Assembly (NCBI GenBank): GCA_030432255.1
Contig: JAUIHS010000011.1
Location: 81,332-145,331 of the forward strand
Origin: Phycisphaerae bacterium
GTDB lineage: Bacteria; Planctomycetota; Phycisphaerae; Phycisphaerales; UBA1924
DNA: 64,000 nt
Reading direction: 5' to 3'
The notes under the pieces were generated by a model. It saw nothing but the letters and a program-made list of their open reading frames with translations, was not told the DNA's origin and did no database searches. The position numbers were made by a program, and so were the translations under genes. Positions within the stretch are counted from its first letter, which is position 1, and each line of letters starts with the position of its first letter. Shown here in pieces: positions 33,878 to 41,842 of the stretch.

Positions 33878-34774
33878 ATGACGCTGTCGAAGTTTCTTGT
33901 TGTGCCCTGGCTTGTCACCTGCAGCCTCGGTGTGGCGTCTGCTGCGCCGGTTGCGGTCGTGAACCCTGGTTTTGAGGACATCAGCGGGGAGTCGCCCTTC
34001 AACGAGTTCACCTTCGGGCCGCTGAACGGGTGGGATCTGTATGACCCGGGTGCCATCACGGATGGCGGCGATGGGCCCACCTACTACATCGGGACGTTGA
34101 CCCCATTTGAACCGGACCCGGTCGGTATGCCGGGGGTGTACGCAAACTTCCCCGATGGTGCCGCGGAGGGCCAGCGCGTCGGGATCGCGTTCAACTTCGT
34201 AGGCAGTGGTGGCGAGGGGGAGTACGGCTTTGTGCAGACGCTGTCAGCAACGCTTCAGGCATCGACGATGTACACGCTTGAGGTTGAGATCGGGAATATC
34301 GCGTCGGCGACGGCCATGAGTGGCCAGTTCTTTGATCTTGATGGCTTCCCCGGCTACCGGGTCGACCTGATGGCGGGGGGTGTGGTGCTGGCTTCCGACA
34401 ACAACGCGCTGGGGGGGAGCATCCCCGAGGGCGAATGGGCGACCAGCACGGTGTCCTTGACGACTGGTGCTTCGCCGACTCAGGAGGGTGAGGACCTCGC
34501 GATTCGTCTGGTGAATCTGAACGTCGTGGACCCGATGTTCCCGGGGGCAAACCTGGAGGTCGACTTCGACAATGTGCGCCTTGATGCCGCACCGGCAGAC
34601 TGTCCGGGAGATGCGAACGGCGACCTGTTCGTGGACTTCGATGACCTGAATGCTGTCCTCGCCGCGTGGAACACGGCGGTGGCACCGGGAACGATGGGTG
34701 ATGTGACGGGCGACGGGTTCGTTGACTTCGATGACCTGAACGAGGTGCTCGGGGCCTGGGGCGAGGGGTGTTGA
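33878..34774 (+). CDS. secreted protein with jelly-roll-like domain and dockerin-like tail
   Basis: This 298-residue protein has a signal peptide ending GVASAAP. The domain starting VVNPGFEDISGESPF resembles carbohydrate-binding or PEP-CTERM choice-of-anchor jelly rolls (N-P-G-F-E opening, FDNVRLDA closing). The tail (nt 34601-34774) is CPGDANGDLFVDFDDLN...GAWGEGC with two EF-hand-like loops. ATG 33878 is preferred over the open frame at 33827 because GGAGGAG is 7 nt upstream. It is monocistronic, and binding of a glycan is inferred only. Confidence 0.85.
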   Translation: MTLSKFLVVPWLVTCSLGVASAAPVAVVNPGFEDISGESPFNEFTFGPLNGWDLYDPGAITDGGDGPTYYIGTLTPFEPDPVGMPGVYANFPDGAAEGQRVGIAFNFVGSGGEGEYGFVQTLSATLQASTMYTLEVEIGNIASATAMSGQFFDLDGFPGYRVDLMAGGVVLASDNNALGGSIPEGEWATSTVSLTTGASPTQEGEDLAIRLVNLNVVDPMFPGANLEVDFDNVRLDAAPADCPGDANGDLFVDFDDLNAVLAAWNTAVAPGTMGDVTGDGFVDFDDLNEVLGAWGEGC

Positions 34775-34873
34775 AGGGCACGCCCTTGTGAAGGTCCTCG
34801 GAACGGGTTGCCACCGATAACTCGGGCGGGCGTTTCCTGTGGGTGACGTTCGTTTCGGGCCGATCTTGACGAG

Positions 34874-36499
34874 ATGGACCCGTCGTCGCCTGCATCGCGC
34901 AAAATCTGCTCACTCGACGATGTGCTCGCGCATCGAGCCGCTGCCGAGCGCCGCGGGGAACGGGTGGTGCAGTGTCATGGGTGCTTCGACATCGTGCATC
35001 CGGGACACGTCAGGCATCTGGAGCATGCGCGGCGACTCGGGGAGCGCTTGCTCGTTTCGCTGACAGCCGATGAGTTCATTGACAAGGGGGTCGCCCGACC
35101 CCTCTTCCGGCAGGATCTGCGGGCGGAGAACCTTGCGGCGCTGGCGTGTGTGGACTGGGTGCTGATCAACCCCGCTCCGACGGCAGCGGATCTGCTCGCC
35201 CGGGTGCAGCCGGATGTCTATGTGAAGGGGGCGGAGTACGAGCACAACGAGGACCCGCGGTTCGCCGCGGAGCGTGACGCGGTTGAGGGATGCGGTGGTC
35301 GTGTGGTCTTCACATCAGGCGACGTGGTTTTCTCGTCTACGGCGCTGATTGAAGCGATGCGTGAGGGGGCATCGGGTGAGGATGTATTCGCGGTGGATCC
35401 TTCGACGATTGCGCTGCGTCAACTGCACCAGGCGCATGACCTGTCGCCGCTGCGGATCCGGGCGTTGCTGGATGCGATTGAGGGGCGTCGGGTCACCATC
35501 ATTGGTGAATCGATCATCGATACCTATGTGGACTGCGCGTGGCCGGATGTGACCGGGGAGGCACCGGTGTTGTCGTTGCGGCCTCGCCAGCGCGTGCGGT
35601 TTGATGGTGGTGCGGCGGTCGTGGCCCGGCACATCGCGGCGGCGGGCGGTCGTGCGCACCTCGTGACGCCCGTGCCCCGATCGATTGAGGGCGAGGCGAT
35701 GCTCGAGCGTCTGGCGCAGGCGGGCATCGAGGTTGAGGTCATTCCGACGGAGAGTCCTTTGCCGGAGAAGGAACGGTTCCTGGTGGGCCGGGACAAGCTT
35801 GTGAAACTGGATCACACGATTCCGATGGAACTGGATCATCGGACTCGCACACGCGTGATCGAATCGGCGTGTCATCTCGGGCGGCAGTCAGATGCGGCGA
35901 TCGTGACGGACTATGGGCTCGGCATGCTGGGTCCCAAGTTGACAGCGGACCTGTTCCATGCCCTGCGACCTCTGGTCGGTACGCTGGCCGGTGATGTGTC
36001 CGGGGCGCGGCCGTCGCTGCTGCACATGACGGAAGCGGACTGGATCGCGCCATCCGAGCGCGAGCTGCGCGGGACGGTGTCGTCGGTGGTCGGGTCGCTG
36101 CCGGCGGTCGCGGCAGAGCTCATGTCGCGAACGCGCGCACGACACCTCGCTGTCACGATGGCGGACGAGGGCCTGGTGGTCTTCACGGGGCGGGAAGAGA
36201 CGGGTACTCCTGATGGTCAGCCGGTCCGACTGTCGGGTGAGCACATTCCGGCGCTGAATCGTGCGCCGATCGACACGCTGGGGTGTGGCGATGCGCTGCT
36301 GGCGTGGAGTGTGCTGGCGCTGGTGGGTGGTGCTTCGCCGGGGCTGGCGTCATACCTGGGTTCACTCGCGGCCTCATGTTGTGCCGGTCGTCTCGGCAAT
36401 CATGCGTGCGGGTCGAATGACGTCTTCCGCCACGCGGTTCGATTGCACGCGGGGTGGCAGTCGGGCGGTGCGCGTTCAACGACTGCGGTGGTGCCATGA
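34874..36499 (+). CDS. HldE-like bifunctional nucleotidyltransferase/sugar kinase, reversed domain order
   Basis: In this 541-residue protein, residues about 12-155 are a cytidylyltransferase-fold domain with CFDIVHPGHVRHLE (HxGH class) and SSTALIEAM. Residues about 180-515 are a PfkB/RfaE kinase domain with TGEAPVLSL, DGGAAVVARHIAAAGG and the catalytic DTLGCGDALLAW. E. coli HldE makes ADP-heptose with the kinase first and transferase second; here the order is swapped. The usual GAGD is GCGD, with the catalytic Asp kept. Heptose activation for surface glycan is the most likely role, but another sugar is possible. It overlaps the following GT2 gene by 4 nt. Confidence 0.85.
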   Translation: MDPSSPASRKICSLDDVLAHRAAAERRGERVVQCHGCFDIVHPGHVRHLEHARRLGERLLVSLTADEFIDKGVARPLFRQDLRAENLAALACVDWVLINPAPTAADLLARVQPDVYVKGAEYEHNEDPRFAAERDAVEGCGGRVVFTSGDVVFSSTALIEAMREGASGEDVFAVDPSTIALRQLHQAHDLSPLRIRALLDAIEGRRVTIIGESIIDTYVDCAWPDVTGEAPVLSLRPRQRVRFDGGAAVVARHIAAAGGRAHLVTPVPRSIEGEAMLERLAQAGIEVEVIPTESPLPEKERFLVGRDKLVKLDHTIPMELDHRTRTRVIESACHLGRQSDAAIVTDYGLGMLGPKLTADLFHALRPLVGTLAGDVSGARPSLLHMTEADWIAPSERELRGTVSSVVGSLPAVAAELMSRTRARHLAVTMADEGLVVFTGREETGTPDGQPVRLSGEHIPALNRAPIDTLGCGDALLAWSVLALVGGASPGLASYLGSLAASCCAGRLGNHACGSNDVFRHAVRLHAGWQSGGARSTTAVVP

Positions 36500-37587
36500 G
36501 TCTGATCTCGATCATCATTCCCACGCGTGACCGGTCGGAGGCGCTGTCCTGCACGCTTGATGCACTGGGGGCGCTGCCGGTCTCGATCTTCGGTGGCGAT
36601 GCACCGGAGGTCCGGATCATCGACAATGCATCGGCGACGCCGGTGTCAGAGTCGGTGTCGCCCCGGCTGACGAATGGGATCCGTGTGCATGTCGAGCGTC
36701 TCGAAACCAATCGGGGGGCAGCGGCGCGGAACCTCGGCGCCGACGCGGCGTCCGGTGAGTGGCTGCTGATGCTGGATGATGACTCTTCACCAGTCGACGG
36801 GGACTTCGGAGCCGTGCTGCGCGATGCGCCGGATGATGTCGCAGCGATCGGTGGCGAGATCCTGCTGCCGGATGGCACGCATGAAGCGGGCGGGTTGCCC
36901 GAAGTGATCGTCGGTTGCGGGTGTGCGATCCGGCGGGACCTCTTTCTGGAGGTGGGTGGGTATGATCCATCGTTCGAGTACTACGTCGAGGAGTACGACC
37001 TGTGTGCGCGGTTCCTCATGATGGGACTGCGTGTTGCCCAGACATCTGCGATTCGCTTCGAGCATCGCAAGGTGGCATCGGGGCGCGACTTTGCCGGGAT
37101 CCTGCGGCGACTGGTGCGGAACAACGCGTGGGTCCTGCAGCGTTACGCTCCGGATGATCAACTTCACGAATCCATGGCGGCAATGCTGGGGCGGTACCGG
37201 GCCATCGCGATTCGCGAGGATGTGACAGACGCATTTGATGGTGCGCTGGAGGCGGTTGATGCGACGCTGGCGCGGCAGGTGCGGCGGCCGATGAATGATG
37301 CGGCCTGGGATCGGTTCACGGGTGCACGAGCCGTGCGGGAGCGGGTGCTGCGCCCACTGCTTGAATGTGGCGTTGACGCCGTGCAACTTGTACGCGTGGG
37401 GAAGGGCGCGGATGTGATCGAGCGCGAATTGCTGGGCGCGGGAATCGCTGTGCGAAGTGATGCCGAGGCGCGGGTGATCGGGACGTTATCACCCGGACCG
37501 ATGCTGGACGCAATGAGCGAGGATCCGGAGGCAGTCGCGGCTTGGGCAGAGGAGGCGATTGCCGAGGGCCCTTCGACGGGCTACTGA
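36496..37587 (+). CDS. family 2 glycosyltransferase
   Basis: This 363-residue GT-A enzyme starts SLISIIIPTRDRSEALSCTL, has NRGAAARNLG and the metal-binding DDD in LLMLDDDSSP, and the acceptor motif EEYDLCAR (ED-like). The C-terminal 130 residues are unusual for the family. It is translationally coupled to the HldE-like gene through ATGA, so it may transfer the sugar that enzyme activates. No membrane anchor was seen. Confidence 0.9.
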   Translation: MSLISIIIPTRDRSEALSCTLDALGALPVSIFGGDAPEVRIIDNASATPVSESVSPRLTNGIRVHVERLETNRGAAARNLGADAASGEWLLMLDDDSSPVDGDFGAVLRDAPDDVAAIGGEILLPDGTHEAGGLPEVIVGCGCAIRRDLFLEVGGYDPSFEYYVEEYDLCARFLMMGLRVAQTSAIRFEHRKVASGRDFAGILRRLVRNNAWVLQRYAPDDQLHESMAAMLGRYRAIAIREDVTDAFDGALEAVDATLARQVRRPMNDAAWDRFTGARAVRERVLRPLLECGVDAVQLVRVGKGADVIERELLGAGIAVRSDAEARVIGTLSPGPMLDAMSEDPEAVAAWAEEAIAEGPSTGY

Positions 37588-37600
37588 CGCACCATCGCTC

Positions 37601-37624
37601 ATGAGGCTGGTCTTCTGGCCTCAT
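37601..37624 (+). terminator. weak hairpin terminator
   Basis: ATGAGGC pairs with GCCTCAT (7 bp, 10-nt loop) 13 nt after the GT2 stop. The following CCTTCCCTATTT is only partly T-rich. Confidence 0.4.
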
Positions 37625-37649
37625 CCTTCCCTATTTCCGTGCCGACGGG

Positions 37650-37655
37650 TACATT
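37650..37655 (+). promoter_or_regulatory. -10 box of a probably leaderless gene
   Basis: TACATT ends 6 nt before the ATG at 37662, with no ribosome site between. Confidence 0.4.
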
Positions 37656-37661
37656 CTGTGC

Positions 37662-38153
37662 ATGTTGCTCCGCCCGGTTCGACCGCGATTCCGGCTTGAT
37701 ATCGATGGCACGATCGAGGACGCCATCGCCCTCGTCAGTGCGGCGGCCCGGACTCCCGAGAAGCGATGTGTCTTCCGTGTGCTCGGCAATCACGTCGACA
37801 TCACAGTCAGCCCGGAAGATCGGCATCGCTGGTCTCCGTGCATCCAGTTGGAGTTCAGCGGCTCTGAAGAGGGTGACGGCAGGATTGCTGTCAATGGGCT
37901 TGTCGGACCACACCCCAATGTCTGGACGCTCTACGCCTTCGCCAATATCTGCATCGCCGTACTCGTCTGCATCGGGGTGATGCTCGGGGCCGTTCAACTC
38001 TCACTTGATCAGCACCCGTGGGGTATGTGGGGCGCGGCCGCCGCCCTTTTTATCATGATCCTCCTCTACCTCACCTCTCAGATCGGCCAGCGCTGCGCCG
38101 CCGATCAGACGCGGATGCTGCTCGACCTGGTGAAGGGGGCACTGGAGGAGTAG
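37662..38153 (+). CDS. hypothetical two-helix membrane protein
   Basis: This 163-residue protein has a soluble N-terminal half (residues 1-85) that looks like a small alpha/beta domain (KRCVFRVLGNHVDITVSPED), then two membrane helices (ANICIAVLVCIGVMLGAVQL and MWGAAAALFIMILLYLTSQI) and a short tail. I do not recognise the family. The context (a glycosyltransferase operon before, a sigma factor after) does not identify a role. Confidence 0.7.
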   Translation: MLLRPVRPRFRLDIDGTIEDAIALVSAAARTPEKRCVFRVLGNHVDITVSPEDRHRWSPCIQLEFSGSEEGDGRIAVNGLVGPHPNVWTLYAFANICIAVLVCIGVMLGAVQLSLDQHPWGMWGAAAALFIMILLYLTSQIGQRCAADQTRMLLDLVKGALEE

Positions 38154-38266
38154 GCTCATCAAGAGTTCACTCGCCCCATCCCCCCACTTTCCTCCAGTTC
38201 CATGCATGGATCCACCCTCCGGCGCCGTCATTCCTGTGACACATCACTGCCCGGAGCCTCATCCGC

Positions 38267-38773
38267 GTGACGATCGCCGCCGCATCCCGACCTGACTGGA
38301 GAGCCATCTGGCGGCAGCATCGCGATGGCCTCATTGCATACGCACTTGCAGTCACGGGCAATTCACATGACGCGGAAGACATCCTGCAGGCCGTCTTTGT
38401 CAGGCTGATCGAACGGGCGGTCGTCTCTGATCAGCCGGTTGCGTACGCGTTTCGCGCCGTCCGCAATGCCGCCGTGGACATCCACAGAGCATCCGAACGC
38501 GACCGACGCCTGCTTGCCCGTGCCACACTCGATACCGACGCATTGAACGCTGCCAGCGCATCCGACTCAGATCGCACGAATCGCATCTTCGAACTCCTCG
38601 ACCACCTTCCCGATGCCCAGCGCGAAGTGATTCTGCTCCGGACACGTTCAGGGCTCACATTGGCCCAGATCGGAACGGCGCTCGACCGACCCGAAGGGAC
38701 GGTGACCGCCCAGTACAGCCGCGGCCTCTCCCGACTCCGGGAACTTGCCGCCGAGACCAGGGTGACGACATGA
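38267..38773 (+). CDS. ECF-type RNA polymerase sigma factor
   Basis: This 168-residue protein has sigma region 2 (residues 12-75, HDAEDILQAVFVRLIE) and region 4 (residues 105-160, LPDAQREVILLRTRSGLTLA, then a helix-turn-helix GTVTAQYSRGLSRLREL). It directs RNA polymerase to a specific regulon. The GTG start has GGAG 10 nt upstream. It overlaps the next gene by 4 nt, the usual arrangement for a sigma factor and its membrane regulator. Confidence 0.92.
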   Translation: MTIAAASRPDWRAIWRQHRDGLIAYALAVTGNSHDAEDILQAVFVRLIERAVVSDQPVAYAFRAVRNAAVDIHRASERDRRLLARATLDTDALNAASASDSDRTNRIFELLDHLPDAQREVILLRTRSGLTLAQIGTALDRPEGTVTAQYSRGLSRLRELAAETRVTT

Positions 38774-39153
38774 CCACTGAGAAGAACGACAGGACGAACA
38801 TCGAGCAAGTGTTGATGAATGCGCCTCATCGCTCGTTCGAGTCTTCAGCACTCGACCGCATCGACGCGGCCATCGACGCCGCTGATGCTCCAGCATCCAG
38901 ACGCATTGAGCGGCACCACGGTCCCGGTCGACGCATTGCCCTGTGGCAGGCGGTCGCCGCGAGCATCACCGTGGGATCGGTGTGCTGGGTGCTGGGGAGT
39001 CGTCATTCGAGTGCAGGGCCTGATGCGGCGATCGCCGTCAGGTCCCCGATCCGTGTTGAGATTGTGCAGGACGTCTTCTCAACCAGCACGCGGGCCCGGC
39101 GTCCGATGGACATTCGACGCTGGAACTCAACCTATCCTGAGCGAACACCATGA
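38770..39153 (+). CDS. single-pass membrane protein, possible anti-sigma factor
   Basis: This 127-residue protein has a cytoplasmic segment (1-60), one membrane helix (IALWQAVAASITVGSVCWVL) and a short outer tail. The topology and 4-nt overlap with the ECF gene suggest an anti-sigma factor, but no zinc-finger HxxxCxxC motif is present. The function is inferred from context only. Confidence 0.75.
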   Translation: MTTEKNDRTNIEQVLMNAPHRSFESSALDRIDAAIDAADAPASRRIERHHGPGRRIALWQAVAASITVGSVCWVLGSRHSSAGPDAAIAVRSPIRVEIVQDVFSTSTRARRPMDIRRWNSTYPERTP

Positions 39154-39164
39154 GAGGAGTACCC

Positions 39165-39947
39165 ATGCTGACATGTACCCGCATCACCACCCTTCTGAGC
39201 CTGCTGTTGATTCAGGTCAGCGTCGCGCAGGGCCAGGAATCCGATGCCGCCGCGTACCGCGTCACCGTCCGACTGGCGCAGGTTCTGGGTGCTGCTCCTG
39301 CACAGTTTGAAGAGGGAGCCGAACTCACTCTGACGCACACCGAAGTGCACACGGAGAGCGCCGCCTTCGAGCAGGTCACCGGGCCGAATCCCGAGGATCT
39401 CAAGGGACTCGATGTCGCCGGTACGGCGCGGAAGTCATCATCGGGCAAGTTGCCGACGTATCTCATGCGCGAGGACGCCACAATGGTCTTCCCCAATGGC
39501 AAGCGGGTGGATACCCGGCGCCTGGGGACGCATGACGGCGTCCGGATCATCACGGCGCCACAACTCGTCGTCCTGTCGGACACACCGGCTTCGATCAGCG
39601 TTGCATCTGCCGTGCAATACATGTCGCCGGTGGGAGATGACCTCTATCGCGCAGCCGAGTCAGTTGAGTCCGAGGGTGTGGAAATGAGCCTGCGCGTCAT
39701 GCGCTCCGAGAAGGACCCTGCCCACATTCGAGTGCAGGACCTTCGCATCGATGTGAGGCATGCCGTCTCGCGTGTACCCCTACCCGATCTGGCCATCGAT
39801 GCCGGTCCACCCGTCATGCAGCGCACCAGCATCAGGACGTCAATCGAACTCAGCCCCGGACAGATCGCATGTATTCCACTGACCCTGGCCGGTGATGAGA
39901 GCGATCCGATCTTCGCATTCCTCGAAGTGGCCGAGGCAGAACTCTGA
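39165..39947 (+). CDS. secreted protein with secretin-like C-terminal segment
   Basis: This 260-residue protein has a signal peptide (MLTCTRITTLLSLLLIQVSV). The stretch ITAPQLVVLSDTPASISVAS and the following QYMSPVGDD...EGVEMSLRVM resembles the secretin domain of GspD/PilQ (target-loop opening and valine-rich closing strand). The protein is far too short for a full secretin, and the amphipathic lip is not evident. ATG 39150 overlaps the upstream stop, but ATG 39165 has AGAGGAG 5 nt upstream and is preferred. It is the third gene of the sigma operon, so it may be the sensed or regulated outer component. Confidence 0.75.
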   Translation: MLTCTRITTLLSLLLIQVSVAQGQESDAAAYRVTVRLAQVLGAAPAQFEEGAELTLTHTEVHTESAAFEQVTGPNPEDLKGLDVAGTARKSSSGKLPTYLMREDATMVFPNGKRVDTRRLGTHDGVRIITAPQLVVLSDTPASISVASAVQYMSPVGDDLYRAAESVESEGVEMSLRVMRSEKDPAHIRVQDLRIDVRHAVSRVPLPDLAIDAGPPVMQRTSIRTSIELSPGQIACIPLTLAGDESDPIFAFLEVAEAEL

Positions 39948-39948
39948 T

Positions 39949-40281
39949 TCACCTGGGCTCGGCATCCCGTGACGCTTCGCACCCTTCGCGCGCCAGTCGT
40001 CCCAGCCAGACCTCCGTCACGAAGGGGCCGAAAGGCACGATCGCACCGAAGATTCCGCCCAGTGTCAGTCGCGTCGACAAGGGCACCCGCTCACGCCCCA
40101 TCACGAACATCGCGACCAGCAGGATGAAGAGACCGCCGTGAATGGATCCAGCGATCGACACCGCCATCGGCATGTCCGCCCCGTACTTCAACGGCATCGC
40201 GACGAAGAACAGGAAAAGCGTTGAGACACCCTCGACCAGGCCGAGAATCCGAAGCCAGCGCAGGAACGTGTGGTCAATCAT
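39949..40281 (-). CDS. DUF3817 membrane protein
   Basis: This 110-residue protein has three to four membrane segments; the GLVEGVSTLFLFFVAMPLKY and IHGGLFILLVAMFV motifs are those of the DUF3817 family of small integral membrane proteins. Its function is not known. It converges on the secretin-like gene (1-nt gap) and has a -10 box directly before the start with no ribosome site. Confidence 0.85.
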   Translation of the reverse strand: MIDHTFLRWLRILGLVEGVSTLFLFFVAMPLKYGADMPMAVSIAGSIHGGLFILLVAMFVMGRERVPLSTRLTLGGIFGAIVPFGPFVTEVWLGRLAREGCEASRDAEPR

Positions 40282-40289
40282 GGGACACG

Positions 40290-40295
40290 ATCATA
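40290..40295 (-). promoter_or_regulatory. -10 box of a near-leaderless DUF3817 gene
   Basis: TATGAT (five of six consensus) on the minus strand ends 8 nt before the ATG at 40281. Confidence 0.4.
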
Positions 40296-40406
40296 GCGCC
40301 AATCTCCAACGCCGGCCGCGTCCATCCCGAGCCAACTCAACCCGCCCGGCACATCTCGCGGCGTTCACCCCATTGACTCGGCCCTCCCACAACGTCAAGA
40401 TCCGGT

Positions 40407-41807
40407 ATGCAACTTCAATTCCTTGGCGCCAATCGACAGGTCACCGGCTCGCGATACCTTCTCAACGCTCGCGGCAGGCGCATCCTCGTCGACTGCGGGC
40501 TCTTCCAGGAGCGTGCCTGGCAGGCGCGGAACTGGGAGGATTGGCCCTTCGATCCCTCCAGCATTGATCTTCTCCTCCTTACCCACGCTCACCTCGATCA
40601 CTGCGGCCTCATTCCCCGCCTCGTCCGGGACGGCTTCAAGGGACGAATCCTCGCCACGCCACCGAGCATTGACCTTGCGCGCATCGTCATGAGTGATGCC
40701 GCCCGCATTCAGGAAGAGGACGCCGCGTACAAGAAGCGTCGCCACCGTCGTGAAAGACGTCGCGGCCGCCATCCCGAGGTTCCGCTGTACACGGTGGCGG
40801 ATGCCGAGCGGGCGAGCACGCTCTTCCAGCCGGTGCAGTATGGCGAAGCGATTGAACTGGGTGAGGGCATTGAAGTCACGTACCACGACGCCGGGCACAT
40901 TCTCGGCTCCGCCATGCTCGAAGTTCGGATCCCTGTTGACGATCACGTGCGTCGGCTGATCTTCTCCGGCGACATCGGACAGGAAGATCGTCCGTTGATG
41001 CGCGATCCACATCCACTTGCCCAAGCCGACTACATCGTCATGGAGTCCACCTACGGTGATCGTGAGCATGAGCCGTCACATGATGTCAGCCAGCAGATCG
41101 AAGAACTCATCTGCGCCGCGGCTGAAAGCGGCGGCAACCTGCTCATCCCCACCTTCGCCATCGACCGGGCCCAGGGCCTGATGTACCTGATCAGCGAACT
41201 TGCGTGGAGCAAGCGCATTCCCCCGGTTCGCGTTGTCATGGACAGCCCGATGGCCATTGATGCCACCACGGTCTACAAGCGATACCCGAACCTTCTCGAT
41301 GACGAGACGCATGAGCTCTTTGAGGCCGGTCGCCATCCATTCCAGTTCCCCGGCCTGCACTTTGTCCACACATCGCAGCAGTCGCGCGCCGTCAACACCA
41401 TGCGCGGTACGAGTGTCATCCTCGCCGGGTCCGGGATGTGTACCGGAGGGCGTATCAAGCACCACCTCCGCAACAACATCGAGAAGCCCGAGACCATTCT
41501 TCTCTTTGCGGGCTACCAGGCACACGGTACCCTCGGCCGGCAGATTCTCAGCGGCGATCCCGAAGTCCGCATCCATGGCCGCTACTACGAAGTCAACGCG
41601 CGGATCGAACAACTCCAGGGTCTCTCGGCCCATGCCGATCGTTCCGGACTCATGGCATGGCTCGGCGCGTTTGAGGAGACGCCATCGCGGCTCTTTCTCA
41701 CGCACGGCGATGAAGACGCCGCCCTCGCGCTTGCTGACCGCGCCCGCAAGTTGCTCGACTGGCGGGTCGATGTTCCTGAGTATGGTGAGGTCGTCGAACT
41801 GACGTGA
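40407..41807 (+). CDS. beta-CASP metallo-beta-lactamase (RNA-processing exonuclease type)
   Basis: This 466-residue cytoplasmic zinc hydrolase starts MQLQFLGANRQVTGSRYLL and has THAHLDHCG (motif 2), DAGHILGSAM, FSGDIGQ and ESTYGDREHE. The beta-CASP half shows IPTFAIDRAQG, ILAGSGMCTGGRI and LSAHADRSGL. Family members of this architecture (YSH1/CPSF-like, RNase J relatives) cleave RNA; activity on RNA is inferred. No clear ribosome site is present. It converges with the radical SAM gene. Confidence 0.93.
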   Translation: MQLQFLGANRQVTGSRYLLNARGRRILVDCGLFQERAWQARNWEDWPFDPSSIDLLLLTHAHLDHCGLIPRLVRDGFKGRILATPPSIDLARIVMSDAARIQEEDAAYKKRRHRRERRRGRHPEVPLYTVADAERASTLFQPVQYGEAIELGEGIEVTYHDAGHILGSAMLEVRIPVDDHVRRLIFSGDIGQEDRPLMRDPHPLAQADYIVMESTYGDREHEPSHDVSQQIEELICAAAESGGNLLIPTFAIDRAQGLMYLISELAWSKRIPPVRVVMDSPMAIDATTVYKRYPNLLDDETHELFEAGRHPFQFPGLHFVHTSQQSRAVNTMRGTSVILAGSGMCTGGRIKHHLRNNIEKPETILLFAGYQAHGTLGRQILSGDPEVRIHGRYYEVNARIEQLQGLSAHADRSGLMAWLGAFEETPSRLFLTHGDEDAALALADRARKLLDWRVDVPEYGEVVELT

Positions 41808-41824
41808 GCAGGGTGGGGCACGTT

Positions 41825-41842
41825 GCCGCTAGACTAAGCGGC
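41825..41842. terminator. small hairpin between converging genes
   Basis: GCCGCT-AGACTA-AGCGGC spans the last codons of the radical SAM gene, just after the beta-CASP gene. There is no T-run; bidirectional termination is only possible. Confidence 0.3.

Noticed and set aside
34190..34913. Minus-strand open frames opposite the dockerin-tailed gene
   Set aside because: Compositional shadows of a GC-rich gene; Pro/Arg-rich translation and no ribosome site.
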